DNA from: Anthoceros angustus
Lineage: Eukaryota; Streptophyta; Anthocerotopsida; Anthocerotales; Anthocerotaceae
DNA: 64,000 nt
Assembly (NCBI GenBank): GCA_010909165.1
Contig: VJWM01000235.1
Coordinates: forward strand, 124,001-188,000
Reading direction: 5' to 3'
The translations under genes were made by a program, and so were the position numbers. This document shows positions 1 through 12,489 of this stretch, piece after piece. The notes beneath the pieces were generated by a model. The model had not been told where the DNA came from. It did not search any database and saw only the letters and a list, made by a program, of their open reading frames with translations. The first letter of the stretch is position 1, and every line of letters begins with the position of its first letter.

Positions 1-2900
1 GAACGAGTTTGATGCCGATCGCCTCCAACCAACCTCGCGCATAGCTTCAACACACGGAAGTTCACACCAAATTGTCTCAAGAGAGACACTCAAGGGTCTC
101 TTATACATTCACCGTGGATTTCCACCACTCCTACCAGGTTCTAGAAAATATGGCCCACTACCACGCGCTCCTACCAATTCTGTAACTACACTCCGGGTCC
201 TCAAAACATCCTATCCTCTACCCCAAAAAGAAGCTCTGCCTATGATGTCGCTCCTCTAAAATCAGCGGGCCGCTGTTGCCGCTTAGCCTCGCGGCGGGGT
301 TCCTCGCCTCCGCCTCCGCCACGCCCGATCCGAGCGATTCTCCCCAAAACCTCCACCTCCACCGCCTGCAGCTTTTCGCTGCCTTCCCATGGGCGCCGCG
401 CCTATAGGCCCTATGCCCGTTATTCCGCCTCCTCATCGCCGGGACAGCCACACTGTGCTCCTCCCTCCACGCTCGGCCTCCGCCATTCCTCGATCACCAC
501 TTGGGGGTAGGCCCCCGCCTCCTGCTCGAAGAACCATCGTAAACGCCTGTGGCGGTCAAGATGTGCAGCCAATAGTTTCGCCTCCTGTCCCAACAACCAC
601 ATACACATTTAGAGTGAGCACCGCTCACCATGCAGGTTGTGGACATGAGCATCCTCATCCACGCAGCACAATACGCCTTCCGATATAGAGGTTCACCTCT
701 CCTCCGTGGACAATCCTGGGCCGGCTGGTTTCAGGACTGCCATCCCATCTGTCTGCTTGACTTCCCCACCTCGGTTCCTCCTTCCGCGACGGTGGCTTTA
801 GCCACCGTGGTGGTTTCCCCACGGGTGGCTTGCCATCGGCGTTGCCGTGGCTCGCCTTCTTCTTGGCTTGGCTCTCTTGACTCGGCCCTAGCTTCATCTC
901 TCTCGCTATATCTCTCCGCTTCTTGAATTTCTCCAGAGGCGCCATTGTTTCCATTTGCCCTCGGCTCGCGAGACCTCATCTTGAAGCTCAATTGTAGCAT
1001 GCCCCTTGACCTCGATTCACTAAGGCCTCCTGCTGGGTGGACATGGCCTTACCGCCTCGTTTTGCATAGGGCCGCCTCGCATTCCGTCTGCGCTCCTCGC
1101 CACCTTGTTCTCGCCTTCGGGCTCTCCAACTTCTCCTTGAGCAACTTTTCCTGGCTCGCACACCTGTGAGAGCCATGGTCACTGGTCGAGGAGATCCGCT
1201 CTCGAGCCATGGTCAAGTCGTGGCCTCGCAGATTCTCAATTGCTGCCGTGCCCATTCCTCCACACCGTGACGCGAGCGTGTCTGCCACTTCAGTTCACGG
1301 GTGAAATGTCGCCAAAATGTTCCGGAGTCTGTCATGACTTGGCTATCAAACTAACCCCTCTTCTTCTAGGGGTTGGTTTGCCACTACTTCCTCATCCGCC
1401 CCAATCTCCTAGCGGCGACTCCTCGCACCGAGAGGCACAACTTGTCGCTTCCTTTATTTTCTCCTCCTTCACTGCTCCGATTTCGACCGTGACCCTAGGT
1501 GTGTCAGGTTCCTCTTCGGGCGCCCTTCCCTTCTTCGCCGACGCTCTGCTGCCGCCGCCTCCGCTTGCCCTTGAAACCTCCCCACCTTCATCCGAATCTT
1601 CTAGGGAGGCGACTCAATCCCGGAATCCTTCCTAATCTTCCTTACACTCCTCCTCCTCTACCTTGAGTTCCCCGACCGGCCAGCTATGAAGGGCGACACG
1701 CCCAACTCCGCTAGACACAATGAATACATGAATTAGAAAAGGTGAAATCAAGGAGGGCCGAGGAAGGGAGAGCAAATTCGCCTCTCCTCAGCTGTCTCTC
1801 AAAGATCATCCGCCCCAATCGATTTGTGTACCTTTAACCACCTCATGAAGAAAGACCAGAAGTGGTCCGCCATATGATCCAACTTCCGATCAGAAACACA
1901 AAATCCACTTGGCTAATCCCACCACCGGCAGACACGAGTTGGCGAGTCACCCATCCATTGTTCACCCTCACTTCTCCAGCTTCATGAGCGCAGCCTCCTC
2001 GTGGTCTTTCTCCGGGGTCAATTACCAAGCTTCCATCCTCGATGCTTCTCGCCCATACATCGCCGAAAGAGTCCCAAATCCCGCTTTGCGGCCTCTTCCT
2101 CGCTCCTCTTGCAACTTGGTTCTCAATTGCCGGCGACTCTTGCACCAATGCTGTCAGAACACCATTTCTTCTCCATAAATTCCACCACCCCGCACCAGTC
2201 TGCCTCACCTTCCAAAGGGTCCATGTTGGGCCACCGCATGGTGGAATTTTCACGCGCCATCTCCTTTCTCCTTGTTTCAAAAGAAGACCCACCCGCAGAC
2301 GCCGAAAAGGGAACACCACCCTGCACGCCTCCTCCACTCCCGGGCGCTGCCTCCCTTTTCCTCCTTCCTTTCGCCAACGCCTGGTTTCCTTCCTCCGCCG
2401 CCACCGCTCACTGACCGACGCCTCCTACCGTGACAAAAACAGAGCTCCGCCAGAGCTGTATGCGCCTGGGCTTGCTGCAGCCCGCCTCCGACGCCTGCCT
2501 GAAATTCGCGACCTGGCCGGTGTGTGCCTCGCGCTTGCGCCCGACTGCCTGCGCCCGCCGCCACTAGGGTTGTAAACTCCCCACAGTGCATGCGTCCGTT
2601 CTTGACCACCGTGGTGGGCGGCTACCTCCCCGCTTGATCGCTGGCGCGATGTAGGCACCTAACATATATAGACACTTTCTTATTTCTAAAATCACCAAAA
2701 CCTAAGGACTCTATCTCCACCTATCCGGGTCGAAAACCTAAGGTTCAAAAGAAAATTATTATCCCAAGGGCCAAGGACCATTCTCGATAAAAGACCTTAC
2801 CCAGCGATTCTCAAAGCACTTTGCTATACAAACACTCCCAAAACAAAAAAAATCTCATCCCGACACTTTAGAGGGGTTAGTGTACATGTGGTCTTCCACA
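1..2900 (-). repeat. 3' LTR of the outer gypsy element, interrupted and cut by window edge
   Basis: Read on the minus strand from 2,900, the sequence begins TGTGGAAGACCACATGT, like the LTR starts at 5,062 and 12,490, and sits just after a purine-rich tract. Similarity to those LTRs covers roughly 2,900-2,440 (LTR start, with the TATATA box near 2,663-2,674) and roughly 400-1 (middle of the LTR, including the GTATAAGAGACC and GTGAACTTCCGTGTG stretches). The bases between do not match the other LTR copies. The distal end of the LTR is outside the window. Confidence 0.7.
400..2440. other. About 2 kb of unassigned sequence inside an LTR
   Basis: This stretch sits where the two better-preserved LTR copies (5,062-6,694 and 12,490-14,158) have almost nothing. 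Open frames of 60-180 codons occur on both strands, but none has a recognisable domain and they overlap each other, as expected for GC-rich non-coding DNA. It could be a nested insertion or a longer LTR variant of the same family. I see no terminal inverted repeats or recognisable transposase, and the limits given are approximate. Confidence 0.4.
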
Positions 2901-5061
2901 TACTCCTTCTCATTTGTTGGCGCCTCGCCAACTTATTGGTAATACTTTTTAACTCGCCAACCGTTGACTCTAGTTGGCGGGCGATCCATTCAATCAGTCG
3001 GATAGATCCGTTGTCGAAAACCTCCAAGACTTTGTAGGGTCCCATCCACCTTAGATGTAACTTACCTGGAAAATGCATGTATCGGTTATCATACAATAAA
3101 GCCAGGTCTCCAGGAACAACATACTCTTGGCACTTCAGTCGCTTATCATGCCATTCTTTCCCCCTTTGCTGAACATCCCGCATAATTTGTAGCGCTTGCT
3201 CCCTGTTCTCCGTGTGTCTTACGAATCCGACCAACCTCTCCAACTGGCTTTCCTCCACAGGCATTCGACTTGGTTCTCGTACTCTGAGGGTGGGTACTTC
3301 GAACTCTATTGGCATGACGGGCGAATGTCCATATGTAAGGTAATACGGGGTCTGCTGCGTTGTCACCTTTTCCATGGGTTCGGTATGCCAAAGCGCCGAA
3401 TGCCATATCCCATATATGCATATATGAGCTTGGTTAATCTTGCACAACAAGCCGCTTGCCTTCTTCTGTCCCCATTGGCCTTTGGGTTGTAGGAGTGCGT
3501 GATCAACATTGAAGTGATCGGTCATATTAGAGATTACCCGATTGACGAATGCGACTCTATCACCGACCAGCCCAATGGGCAGCCATATCTAGTGATGATT
3601 TGCTCAAACAGAACTCGCCACCACGTCACGCCGAATATAGCTGCTTTGGCGCCCACCATCCGTGTACAGTAATCTGTGGCTACCAGGATGTATTGGTTTT
3701 GGCGGGTCTTGGTTTTGGGCTGGATGGGCCCGACAAAATCGATCCCCCATTTCTCGAATGGTGCCAGTGCAAGTATGGGGACAAGGGGCCATTGAGTTGT
3801 TGCTGTTGGCTTGCCGACTCTTTGACAAGCGTCACAGCGCTTTACGAATTCCTTGGCATCCTTGTACATTGTAGGCCACCAATAGCCAGCCTCCAGAATT
3901 TTCCTGCAAGTGACATGCGCGGCATAATGGCCCCGCCTCCTCCTCGTGTAATGAGCTCAGGACTCTGCTTGCCTGCTTGGTGCGTGCCCATAACCGCTCC
4001 CTGCCATCCGGACCCACTCGGTATAAGTTCATACTGTGCCGTGTAAGTGGTCTTGAGTAGTGGACGAGCGCCTGTTTCTGTGCTTTGGGAAGATGTGGAG
4101 GGATTTGACCGTGCCTGATAATCATAAATCTCCGATATGTTGGTCTAAACCTCCTCCCTTCTCAATCGGCTCTCCACCCTTATTTCCTTCCGAACCGGTT
4201 CTTGCCTCACGCTTGCCTTCACAAAACAATGTCTCATCGGAAAATCATCTTCCTGGTTTCGCCCACCGCTCTTGTCAAGCGATATGAAGTCGGCGTTGAC
4301 ATGCTTCCCGCCTCTCGCTCTACCGTGGAAAGAAAACTCCAAAGAAGATCCAACGGCTATCCGTCCCGAAAGGTCAGGTTTATTCACAAGGTGTTTCAAG
4401 GCAAAGTGATCAACGTGAAACACAAACTCATATGAGAGGAGGTAGTGTCTGAATTTCCTGACCGAGTAAATCATTCCCTGCTTCGGCCCGTGGTGGTATA
4501 CTTGCCCAAGGTCCGCTAGTTGTCCGCCGCATAGTAGATCGGAAAATCCTTCTTCTTCTCATCCCCGCTAAGGACCGATCCAATTGCAAATGCCGAAACA
4601 TCAACGAAAACATGGAATTTCTTACTCCGGGCCTCTTAGCGGAGGCCAGTGTCGCGGCGCAGTCCCGAATGCGCCTCCTGCTCCATCGTCCATTCCCACT
4701 TTGATCCTTCCTCAACAAGCTCGTTAGTGGGCAGCCCGCTATAAATTTGGGACGAAACGCCTGTAATACCCACCATTCCTGTGAACCCACGGAGTTCTTC
4801 AGCGTTGAAGGCGCCCTAAGGGTGGCTATGACCTTTACCTTGTCTCGATCGTCTATGCCTCGCTTGAACTGGCGCCCCACAGAATCCTCTTCCGACATGC
4901 CAAAGTAGCACTTTCCGGATGCGTGCATAATTGCGTGGTTCGACACCGCTCCAGACACTTTGAGGTGCATAAATGGTCCTGATGAGCCCCAACACGATGG
5001 TCCCAAGAAAACTTCCATAAAGTCCCTAAGGAAGTCCTTGAAGATCTTGGACGATGGTTCG
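2901..5061 (-). pseudogene. gypsy pol relic: end of RT, RNase H and integrase
   Basis: Degraded C-terminal half of a Ty3/gypsy polyprotein. From 5,061 downward the frames show the end of reverse transcriptase (FKDFLRDFMEVF, with the following catalytic-site region scrambled), the RNase H end (LLSYEFVFHVDHFALKHLV and HVNADFIS, about 4,470-4,280), the integrase zinc finger (CDACQ, near 3,820), the integrase core (WGIDFVGPI and VATDYCTRM, about 3,760-3,660) and the integrase C-terminal module (GDLALLYDNRY and LRWMGPYKVLEVFDNGS, about 3,110-2,990). The domains lie in at least five frames with stops and frameshifts between them, and the third acidic residue region of integrase is unreadable. It continues the reading of the relic at 14,159-17,800. 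Non-functional. Confidence 0.85.
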
Positions 5062-6694
5062 TGTGAAGACCACATGTGAACCAACCCTCGCCTCAAGTGT
5101 CAGGTGAACGATTTTTTGTTTTAAAAGAACAGCGTGAGTGCTTTGAGAATCTGCCTCGAGTCCCTTTATACGGAATGTTCTTGGCCTTGGAGATAATAAT
5201 TTTTCGACCCTTAGGGTTTGACCCAGGGTGGGGTAGAAATAGAGTCCTTGGGCATTGGGAATTTTAGAATAAAAGGTGTCTATATATGCTAGGGATGCTC
5301 ACAATATGCCACAGCCAGCGAAGGTCAAGTGGGTGGTGGCGGAAGTTCCCACCACGGTGGCGGGGCTGCACTGTGGAATTTACAACCCTAGTGGCGGAGG
5401 CGGGACTACCATCTCGGAGGCGAACCGGGCAGGAGCACCCAAAGACCGGGCGAGGTCGCGACTTTCCGGAGGGCGAGCGGAGCCGCAGCAAGAGGGCCAC
5501 ATCAGTACCACGCCACGCTGTGCCAAGTCACCGCCTCACTGCAGAGGAGGCGCCGGACGATCAGGCTGGAGGAGAGAAATCGGCGCTGCAAGTTCGGGCG
5601 AGGAGGCGGGAAGGAGCGCGAGGGAAATTCAAAAGGAGAGCGAGGTGGAGGTTGTGGGGAAAATCGCTCGGATCAGGCGAGGTCAAGAGCGAGAGGGGTC
5701 CCCATGGGCCGAGGGGCGAGGCAAAGAATCGCGAGGCGGCATGATTTTAGGAGAGTCGCGATAGCCTAGGACCGGGTTTTTCGTGCGAGAGGATAGGGAG
5801 TTCCATCACCAGAGCCGTTGTTGCTTAGATTGGTAAGGCGCCGTGGTAGGAGCTACAATTTTAGACACTAAAGAGAAGTGAGGGGACCACGCCGATGTAT
5901 AAGAGACCTCCGGGTGTCTCAAGGCGCAGACGATTTCGTGTGAACTTCCGTATCGAACCGCCGAGTGGGGTTGATTGAGACGTCCGTCAAGATCAAACGC
6001 CCGCGCACCGCCTTCTCGGGTCACAAGAAGGCCGGAAGATCTCGATGGTCGAGAGCGGAGTGGCCAAGCTCCACGCCTGGGTAACGGAAGGCGGGCCACG
6101 AAAAGAGGTAGGATCGCCGCGACCGAGGCGGAACCGCCGGAAGGCGAATCGCCTGCCGCCGGGTTTTTCCCGATCCTCTTCCAACCGCTGCCACTGTGTG
6201 TTCATTCCATGAGGAGGGGTCTGTGGCCCAAGGAGGGTCTGTGGCCCAAGGGAAAAGGGGTCTGTGGCCCGTGAGACGAGAGAGAGTTCATTGGAAGGGA
6301 AAGGTTCCTGAGGAGTAGTTGTGCTACCGGGAGGATTGTGAGCGTGTGAGGGAAAATCAAACGCGAGGGGAGTGAAGTGAGGTAGGATCGCAAATTGTAA
6401 GGTGAGGCGCCTTAGGTGTCCGATAGCCCCTAGGTCCGTGTTAGAGAAGTGACGAATAGACTCGAAGGCGGCGATGTGGGGCCCGCCACGGCCGAACCGC
6501 CACGGTGGCCGAGTCTACCACGGTGGTGGGTTTGGGCAAGGTAGCTGGAGAAGGTGAGGTAGCGAGTAGGTCTAGAATCCATAGATTTAGCACACCTTGA
6601 CACAACACCATTCCCTTGGGATCGAATCCTAGGACTATAACGACATAGAGGGTAAATGTGGCCTCTTTGCCTTCGATGCAAAACCCATTCCACA
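5062..6694 (+). repeat. 5' LTR of the inner gypsy element
   Basis: Starts TGTGAAGACCACATGTGAA and ends CATTCCACA, so it has the usual TG...CA ends. It aligns along its whole length with 12,490-14,158. It contains a TATATAT box at 5,281-5,287 and a short tandem repeat of a GGAGGGGTCTGTGGCCC-like unit at about 6,213-6,275. I first took the start as 5,277, but the 215 bases before it are also present before the same point in the second LTR and follow a polypurine tract there, so they belong to the LTR. Confidence 0.8.
5281..5287 (+). promoter_or_regulatory. Putative LTR TATA box
   Basis: TATATAT about 220 bp inside the LTR, preserved at 12,719-12,725 in the partner LTR and, inverted, near 2,663-2,674 and 17,910-17,921 in the outer element. 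Its position within the LTR fits a U3 promoter. Activity is not implied. Confidence 0.45.
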
Positions 6695-6697
6695 TTT

Positions 6698-6711
6698 TGG
6701 CGCCGGGAATG
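6698..6711 (+). other. Primer-binding site of the inner element
   Basis: TGGCGCCGGGAATG begins three bases after the LTR end. Many plant gypsy elements carry a TGGCGCC-type site complementary to the 3' end of a tRNA. The match to a particular tRNA beyond TGGCGCC is uncertain here. Confidence 0.6.
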
Positions 6712-6794
6712 AAATCACAAGGTTATAGGGGACTAACCATAGCTTAGGTGTCTAGTTTTGGAGTGTATCTAGTTAGGTAGATGGATGCCACGGG

Positions 6795-8350
6795 TTGAGT
6801 CGAGGGTTCGAGTCAAGTCGGACGGAAGGCCACACGAGAAGCGACAACGCCAAGCAATCGGAAAGGTTAAAAGGGTTGCAAAACCGCGAGTTGAGGAGGG
6901 TCCACCGGAAGACGCACTTGGAAGGAGAAGGAGGTAAGGAAGCAACTGGACGGGGTCCGATCTTGTTGGAGCAAGATCCCCAACCTCGGACTTGGACGAG
7001 GTACCACCGCCAAGGAACCTCGGACCAATTCCATCCACTCTCTTCCAAAAGTGTGCATCTGGAGATCAATCGACTCGCAGAACCGTTGTTGGACCAACCA
7101 CCGCGAATCAAGAACGATAGTCATGACCACCACCACACGGTGGTGGTCACCACCAAGCAACCTTATCTGGAGAGGGAAGGGTATGAAGACCCGATGAATT
7201 TGTTGAGCGCTTTGAGCACCGACATTTGCAAACCAGAAGCGGAGATGCCAACAGATTCCTTGTTCTATGGAGTTCTTCGGGGGTCCAGGAAGTGGTATAG
7301 GCGAATACCTCAAGTCACCACACCTCCAAAGAACCTATGAAGAATTAAAACCGCCTCGTGAAAGGTCTGGGGGGCTTGACGAGAGGGATACGTGTTGTCC
7401 AAGCTTGAAAACCCAGAGAGGAAAGAAGGAAACCTTGCAGCGTGTGGAGAGGTTTCACACCACGCGATCAAGTGGCCCTCACTGAGTGCAATACGGTGGT
7501 TCGCTAAAGGCCTGGGTTCTAAGATGGGGAGACACGTAAGGTTACAAGCGGAGAAGAATTTGGGCAAGGCTATCAAGGCGGCGCTAAACTATGAGGAATC
7601 CAACCCGCAAGGGAGGAGGAAGGCTAAGAAGGAGAAGAAGAAGCCTGTGGCTGGAAAAAGAAGGATTCCTCATCCTCCTCAAGGAAGTTCATCGGTGAAA
7701 GCTCCACAGAAGATTCCATGAAAGTTCCTGAGGAGGAAACGAGTGACAGTGGAGGAAGCGCCATCGATGAGGAGCGCAAATGGAAAAAGAAAATGAAGGG
7801 TCGTGCACGGACAACAAGGAGCCGGCAAACAGAGGCGGCGTACAAGAAGGACGCGAACAAGGAGAGGGAGGCCGAGCCAAGAAAGTAGAACAACAGGGAA
7901 CAAGATGGAGGAGATGATGGCAAAATTCGAGAAATTCCATCTTAATGCGGTCAAGGAACATGAGAGGCGGAGAGTCACGAACCCACGAGCCAACCTCTTC
8001 GCTCAACGTGGGCAGCAGGGACACTCCAAAGCTAATTGTCCGACGACAAGGGTACACCGGGATATGAGGAAGAGGAGGAAGAGGGTCCGTGGAAGATACA
8101 TAGATCCGGAGGTTCACAACCCAAGTGTACCCAAAGACCATGTACCCCAACCCACGTAATTCCACGGGTAGGCGTCAGAATCACCGCGGGTAACAATCCA
8201 ATGGGCACCGCCTTGTGCTATAATTGTCGCAACCTTGGACACTATGCATACCGCCTTATCCAACTCTCAAGGCAATGGAGATTTTGATAAACTATGTCAA
8301 GATTGTAGCAAGCAGGGCATTTGGCGGTGAAGTGTGCTCGCCAAAGCCCC
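6795..8350 (+). pseudogene. gag relic of the inner gypsy element
   Basis: Broken gag region. The N-terminal part (LRRVHRKTHLEGEGG, near 6,890) matches the start of the outer element's gag at about 17,780 on the other strand. A lysine-rich middle follows at 7,560-7,960. Near 8,214-8,260 a zinc-knuckle-like CYNCRNLGH is seen with its final cysteine lost. A second CCHC-like knuckle at about 8,296-8,335 is split by a one-base frameshift. Several frames are needed to follow the protein, so no functional product is expected. Confidence 0.75.
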
Positions 8351-9189
8351 AAAGACGGTGTGAGGATCGCACCACCCAACGGAGTTCACCAACCCAAGTC
8401 CGGTCCGCCATGCATGTTGAGGACGCACTTATGGCGGGGATGGGGAGAGATTGGAACCCCGAGGAGCTTGAGGGATTAGACGCAGAGGGAAGCGATTATT
8501 ATGGGGAAGCCTCGCCATGGTCGTTAGAACAAGGAGCACAAAAGCAAAAGAGAGGCGACGGGGAAAAAGAAGAAGGAGGCGGATACGACCACGGGATCGG
8601 ATGAGGGAGAGAGTGTCGCCACCATGGAAATACCAACACCGGAACGCCAAAGACGAAACAAGTCCCGCGGTGACTTGGCGGATGGACCATATGTGCAAAA
8701 GAGTGATGCAATGAGACTGAGTGTTCCAGAAAGGTGAATGAAGGGTCAGAAGCGTCAAGGGGTGGAACCCACCGATTTCAGAGAGAACCGAGTTAGGGTT
8801 TCCACCGGACGACGGGTGAAGTCATGGATATGATACAAGAAGAATTGGCAAGGAGGCTACGGGGAAAAGGGGGTGTCGATTTCCACCCTGTGGGAGTCCA
8901 CCACCCCACCGGAAGGGCCACCGTACCCCAAGTCATGACGAACCGGAACCCACACCAACCAAATCGGATGGTAGAGGTCGGCCACCGCTTTTCAATCTCG
9001 CCGAGGCCATCATGGACCAACATTTCATGATCACATTCGGACAACTCCGAGACAATCCGCGGTATAGGCAACAGATCGAGGGCGTTAAAAGAGGCGCAAC
9101 CCAAAAGAGGCGCAATGTTATACCAGGCCGCCGCATGTGAACTTGGTATCCATGGTGGATCAAGGCCCACCAACCTGTGGAAATTGGGA

Positions 9190-12100
9190 TGTGTCATCAA
9201 GGAGTGCCTCTCGACACTGGTAAATATTATGACGTAAGACACGGCTAGGAAATTGGGCTTGGATATTGAACATACTACCAAGGTTTTGCGGCTAGCCGAC
9301 ATGTCCGTAATGGTGCCGGGGAACCGAGGGTGCTAACGACCATTGGAACCATCCCCTACTTGATGGATTATGTAGTCATCCAAAGAAAATCGCTGTACGA
9401 CGTCCTAATTGGCCGAACATGGATGTACCGCAATGCACGCCAAGTGGGGCGGAAGGAAGTCGGTTTTAAACCGCTGGAATGGGATCCCAAGACCAAGGAG
9501 GGAAGGATGTGCCTATCGTGGAGTAAGGACATGTATGCGTGAAACTCCAATCAAAATGAGGGTACACCTCAGAGGACACGTCCGGGAGATGAAGAGGAAG
9601 ATAGGTTCCGTCGCACATCTCATGGTCCGATGAGGAGCGGACTACCGCAGATATCCCATATACAATTAACCCGAGGGTCGTTACGGGTAACCGCCGAATG
9701 CTCCGCAAGGGGTCCGGCGGGATTCGAAGCAGTGGAGAAAGCCGGAGGAGGCGCCACGCAGTTCACGTGGAGGATTTGTTTAGGGAATGGGGCATGAGAG
9801 AAGAGGAACCGGGAGCCAAGAAGGATTCGGGTTAGCACCGCACCAGAGAGCGAGTGGGTACAGTGATGAAGTCAAGGACGTTGAGGTTCTTCCGTGGTGC
9901 TCAAATTCTCCGAACAATGGATGCGGCGTTGGAGGAAGGAATGAAGCAACCGCTGCGTAATTTATCGATGTTTTCGCCTTCGAGGTAACGACATGAAGGG
10001 ATCCCCAAAGAATGGGGCGAGCATAGGATTGACTGGAACCGTGGAGCAATCCGAAGGATTCCACAAGACAAGTTAACCAAGTACTCCTCAAGGTAAAGGA
10101 TCGCTTGGAGATGTACCTCAAGGACGTGATCTATCCTATAGTCAATACCGAATGGGTGGCTCCAATAGTGGTAGTACCTAAGAGGCGCTGTGCAAAATCC
10201 GAGTTTGTCGATCGGAGAAGGTTGAATAAGGTCACCAAGAAGGATCACTTTCCGCTACCCTTCATCGATAATATCCTCGGATCCGTCGCAGTGTAATGGC
10301 GATTCATTCCTAGAGCATCGGGTATAATCACCGCACCTTAGGGAGAGCGATTGGCCTCGACCGCTTTTACAACCGATCGGGGACATATGCTTATGACGGT
10401 TGACGGAGCACCGGGTCCTTCATGCGAGCCATCGCAAAATTTTCAAGGACTTCCTCGCGACTTTATGGAAGTTTTCCGGACGACTGCGATTCAGCTGGAC
10501 CATCCGCACCTCGAAGTGCCCGAGCCGAGCACGCAATTATGCTCGCATCCGTAAAAGTGCTACCGCATGTCGAGGAATTCGCTAGCATCGAATTTCAAGC
10601 CGAGGTATAGAAGTAGATCCGGACAAGGTAAAGGTCATCGCCACCCTTAGAGCACCAATAACGCTAAAGGAACTCCGCGGTTCCCGGGATGGTCGGGTAT
10701 TATAGACGCTTGCTCCAAATTTCGCCAAGCGGCGCCCACTAACGAGCTTGTTAAGGAAGGATCGAATGGGAGTGGACGACGAACGGGAGGAAGCATTTCG
10801 TGACTTACGCACCACATCGCTACAGCCCCACGCTAAAAGGACCGGATCGAGTAAGAAGTTCCACGCTGCTGATGTTTCAGATTTGCAATTGGGCTCCCCA
10901 GCTGGGATGAGAAGAAGAAGGATTTTCCGATCTACTATGCCGGAGACAACTAACGGACGCGAGCGAAAGTATACCACCACGGAGCCAAGCACCGGGAATG
11001 GTTTACTCGGTCGTGAAATTCGACACTACCTCCTCTCGTATGAATTTGTGTTCCATGTTGACCACTTTGCCTTGAAACACCTTGTGAATAAACTCGACCT
11101 TCGGAATAGCACTGGATCTTGCCGCTGGAGTTTACCTTCACGGAAACGAGAGGGTAGGAAGCATATCAATGCCGACTTCATATCTCGATTGAAAACAGGA
11201 AGGTGGAAAACCACCGTGAAGACGACTTTCCCGATGAGACACTGTTTTCAGGAGTTGCAAACCAACCAAAGTGAAGCCTGGAAGGAGGGAGCCAAGATCG
11301 ATTGAGAAGGGAGGGTGGCTTCAAGACCAACATATCGAGATATACGATTATCTTGGCACGGCCAAATTCCTCCACATCTATCCAAGACATGAAAAGCGTC
11401 CACTACTCCACCATTCATCTACACAATAACATGAATTTATACCGAGTCCCCGGACGGCGAGCAGTACGCATGCGGTGTGAGCGGAGTCCCGAGCTTTTAC
11501 ACGAAGAAGAGGGAGGTCATTATGCCGCATGTCACATGAAAATTTTGAGGTCTATTGGTGGCCTACAATGTACAAGGATGCTGGAGTTCGTGAAGCCGTG
11601 ACGCCAAAGGGTCGGCAAGCCAACAAAGAACAACCCAATGGCCCCTTGTCCCCATACTTGCACCGCACCATTCGAGAAATGGGGAATCGATTTTGTCGAC
11701 CTATCCCAAAACCAAGGCTCGCCAAAACCAATACATCCCGGTGGCCAGACATCAGACGCTGGATGGTAGAAGCACGCACCGGTAGATTCGGGCGCACGCC
11801 GAGCGATTCTGCTCGAGCAAATCATCACCGATATGGCTGCTCACTGGAGCGGTCAGAGGAACACATTTCTCAATCGTAATCTCAACATGACCAACCACTT
11901 CAACGCCGCCACGAAGTCCACGCCTTTATAACCCAAAAGCCAATCCGATTAAAAGGCAAATGGCTTGTTGTGCAAGATCCTAACCAAACTCACCGCTATG
12001 CGTATGATCGATATGAAATGCATTCAAGACTGTGGGCGACTGGATCATGAAAAGGTGACAACGCAGAAACTCAGATTATCTTACTTACGGCATTCGTCAT

Positions 12101-12420
12101 GCCAATAGAATTCAAGTTCCCACCGAGAATACAGGAACCAAGTCGAATGGGAGGAAAGTCATTGGAAAGGTTGGTGGGTTTCAGACACACGGAGGAGAGA
12201 ACAAGCCTCCAAGTTATGCGGGATGTCCAAAGAGGAGGAAGGAGTGGCACGACAAGAGATTGAAGGCCAAGAATACGTTGTTCCCGGGATCCGCTTTACT
12301 ATACGATAACCGATACATGCACTTCTGTAAATTACATCTCGATGGATGGGGCCCTTCGTAGTTTGAAGTTTTCGACAACGGATCAATTCAACTCAAGATT
12401 TTAGTGGCTCACCGCCAACG
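9190..12420 (+). pseudogene. pol relic of the inner gypsy element (PR-RT-RH-IN)
   Basis: Protease traces run 9,190-9,545 (including YDVLIGRTWMY near 9,396). Reverse transcriptase begins near 10,085 (EWVAPIVVVPKRRCAKSEFV, then KKDHFPLPFIDNIL at about 10,238-10,279). Its catalytic region at 10,450-10,500 is frameshifted. RNase H follows at 10,860-11,200 (LLSYEFVFHVDHFALKHLV). Integrase lies at about 11,440-12,400, including a degraded zinc finger and the core start near 11,660-11,700 ([10 protein letters not shown]). Stops and indels interrupt every domain. A small gap from 8,350 to 9,190 holds decayed gag-pro linker. Confidence 0.8.
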
Positions 12421-12473
12421 CCAACGGTTGGCGGGTCAAGAAATATTACCAATAAGTTGGCGAGGACGCCAAC

Positions 12474-12489
12474 AAATGAGAAGGGAGTA
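12474..12489 (+). other. Polypurine tract of the inner element
   Basis: AAATGAGAAGGGAGTA, almost all purine, lies directly before the TG that opens the 3' LTR. A matching inverted tract precedes the outer element's LTR at about 2,901-2,916. It fixes the LTR boundary. Confidence 0.65.

Noticed and set aside
5277-6694. LTR starting at 5,277 with the 215 bases before it as a leftover internal tail
   Set aside because: The same 215 bases precede the matching point in the second LTR, begin with TG and follow a polypurine tract, so they are the first part of the LTR.
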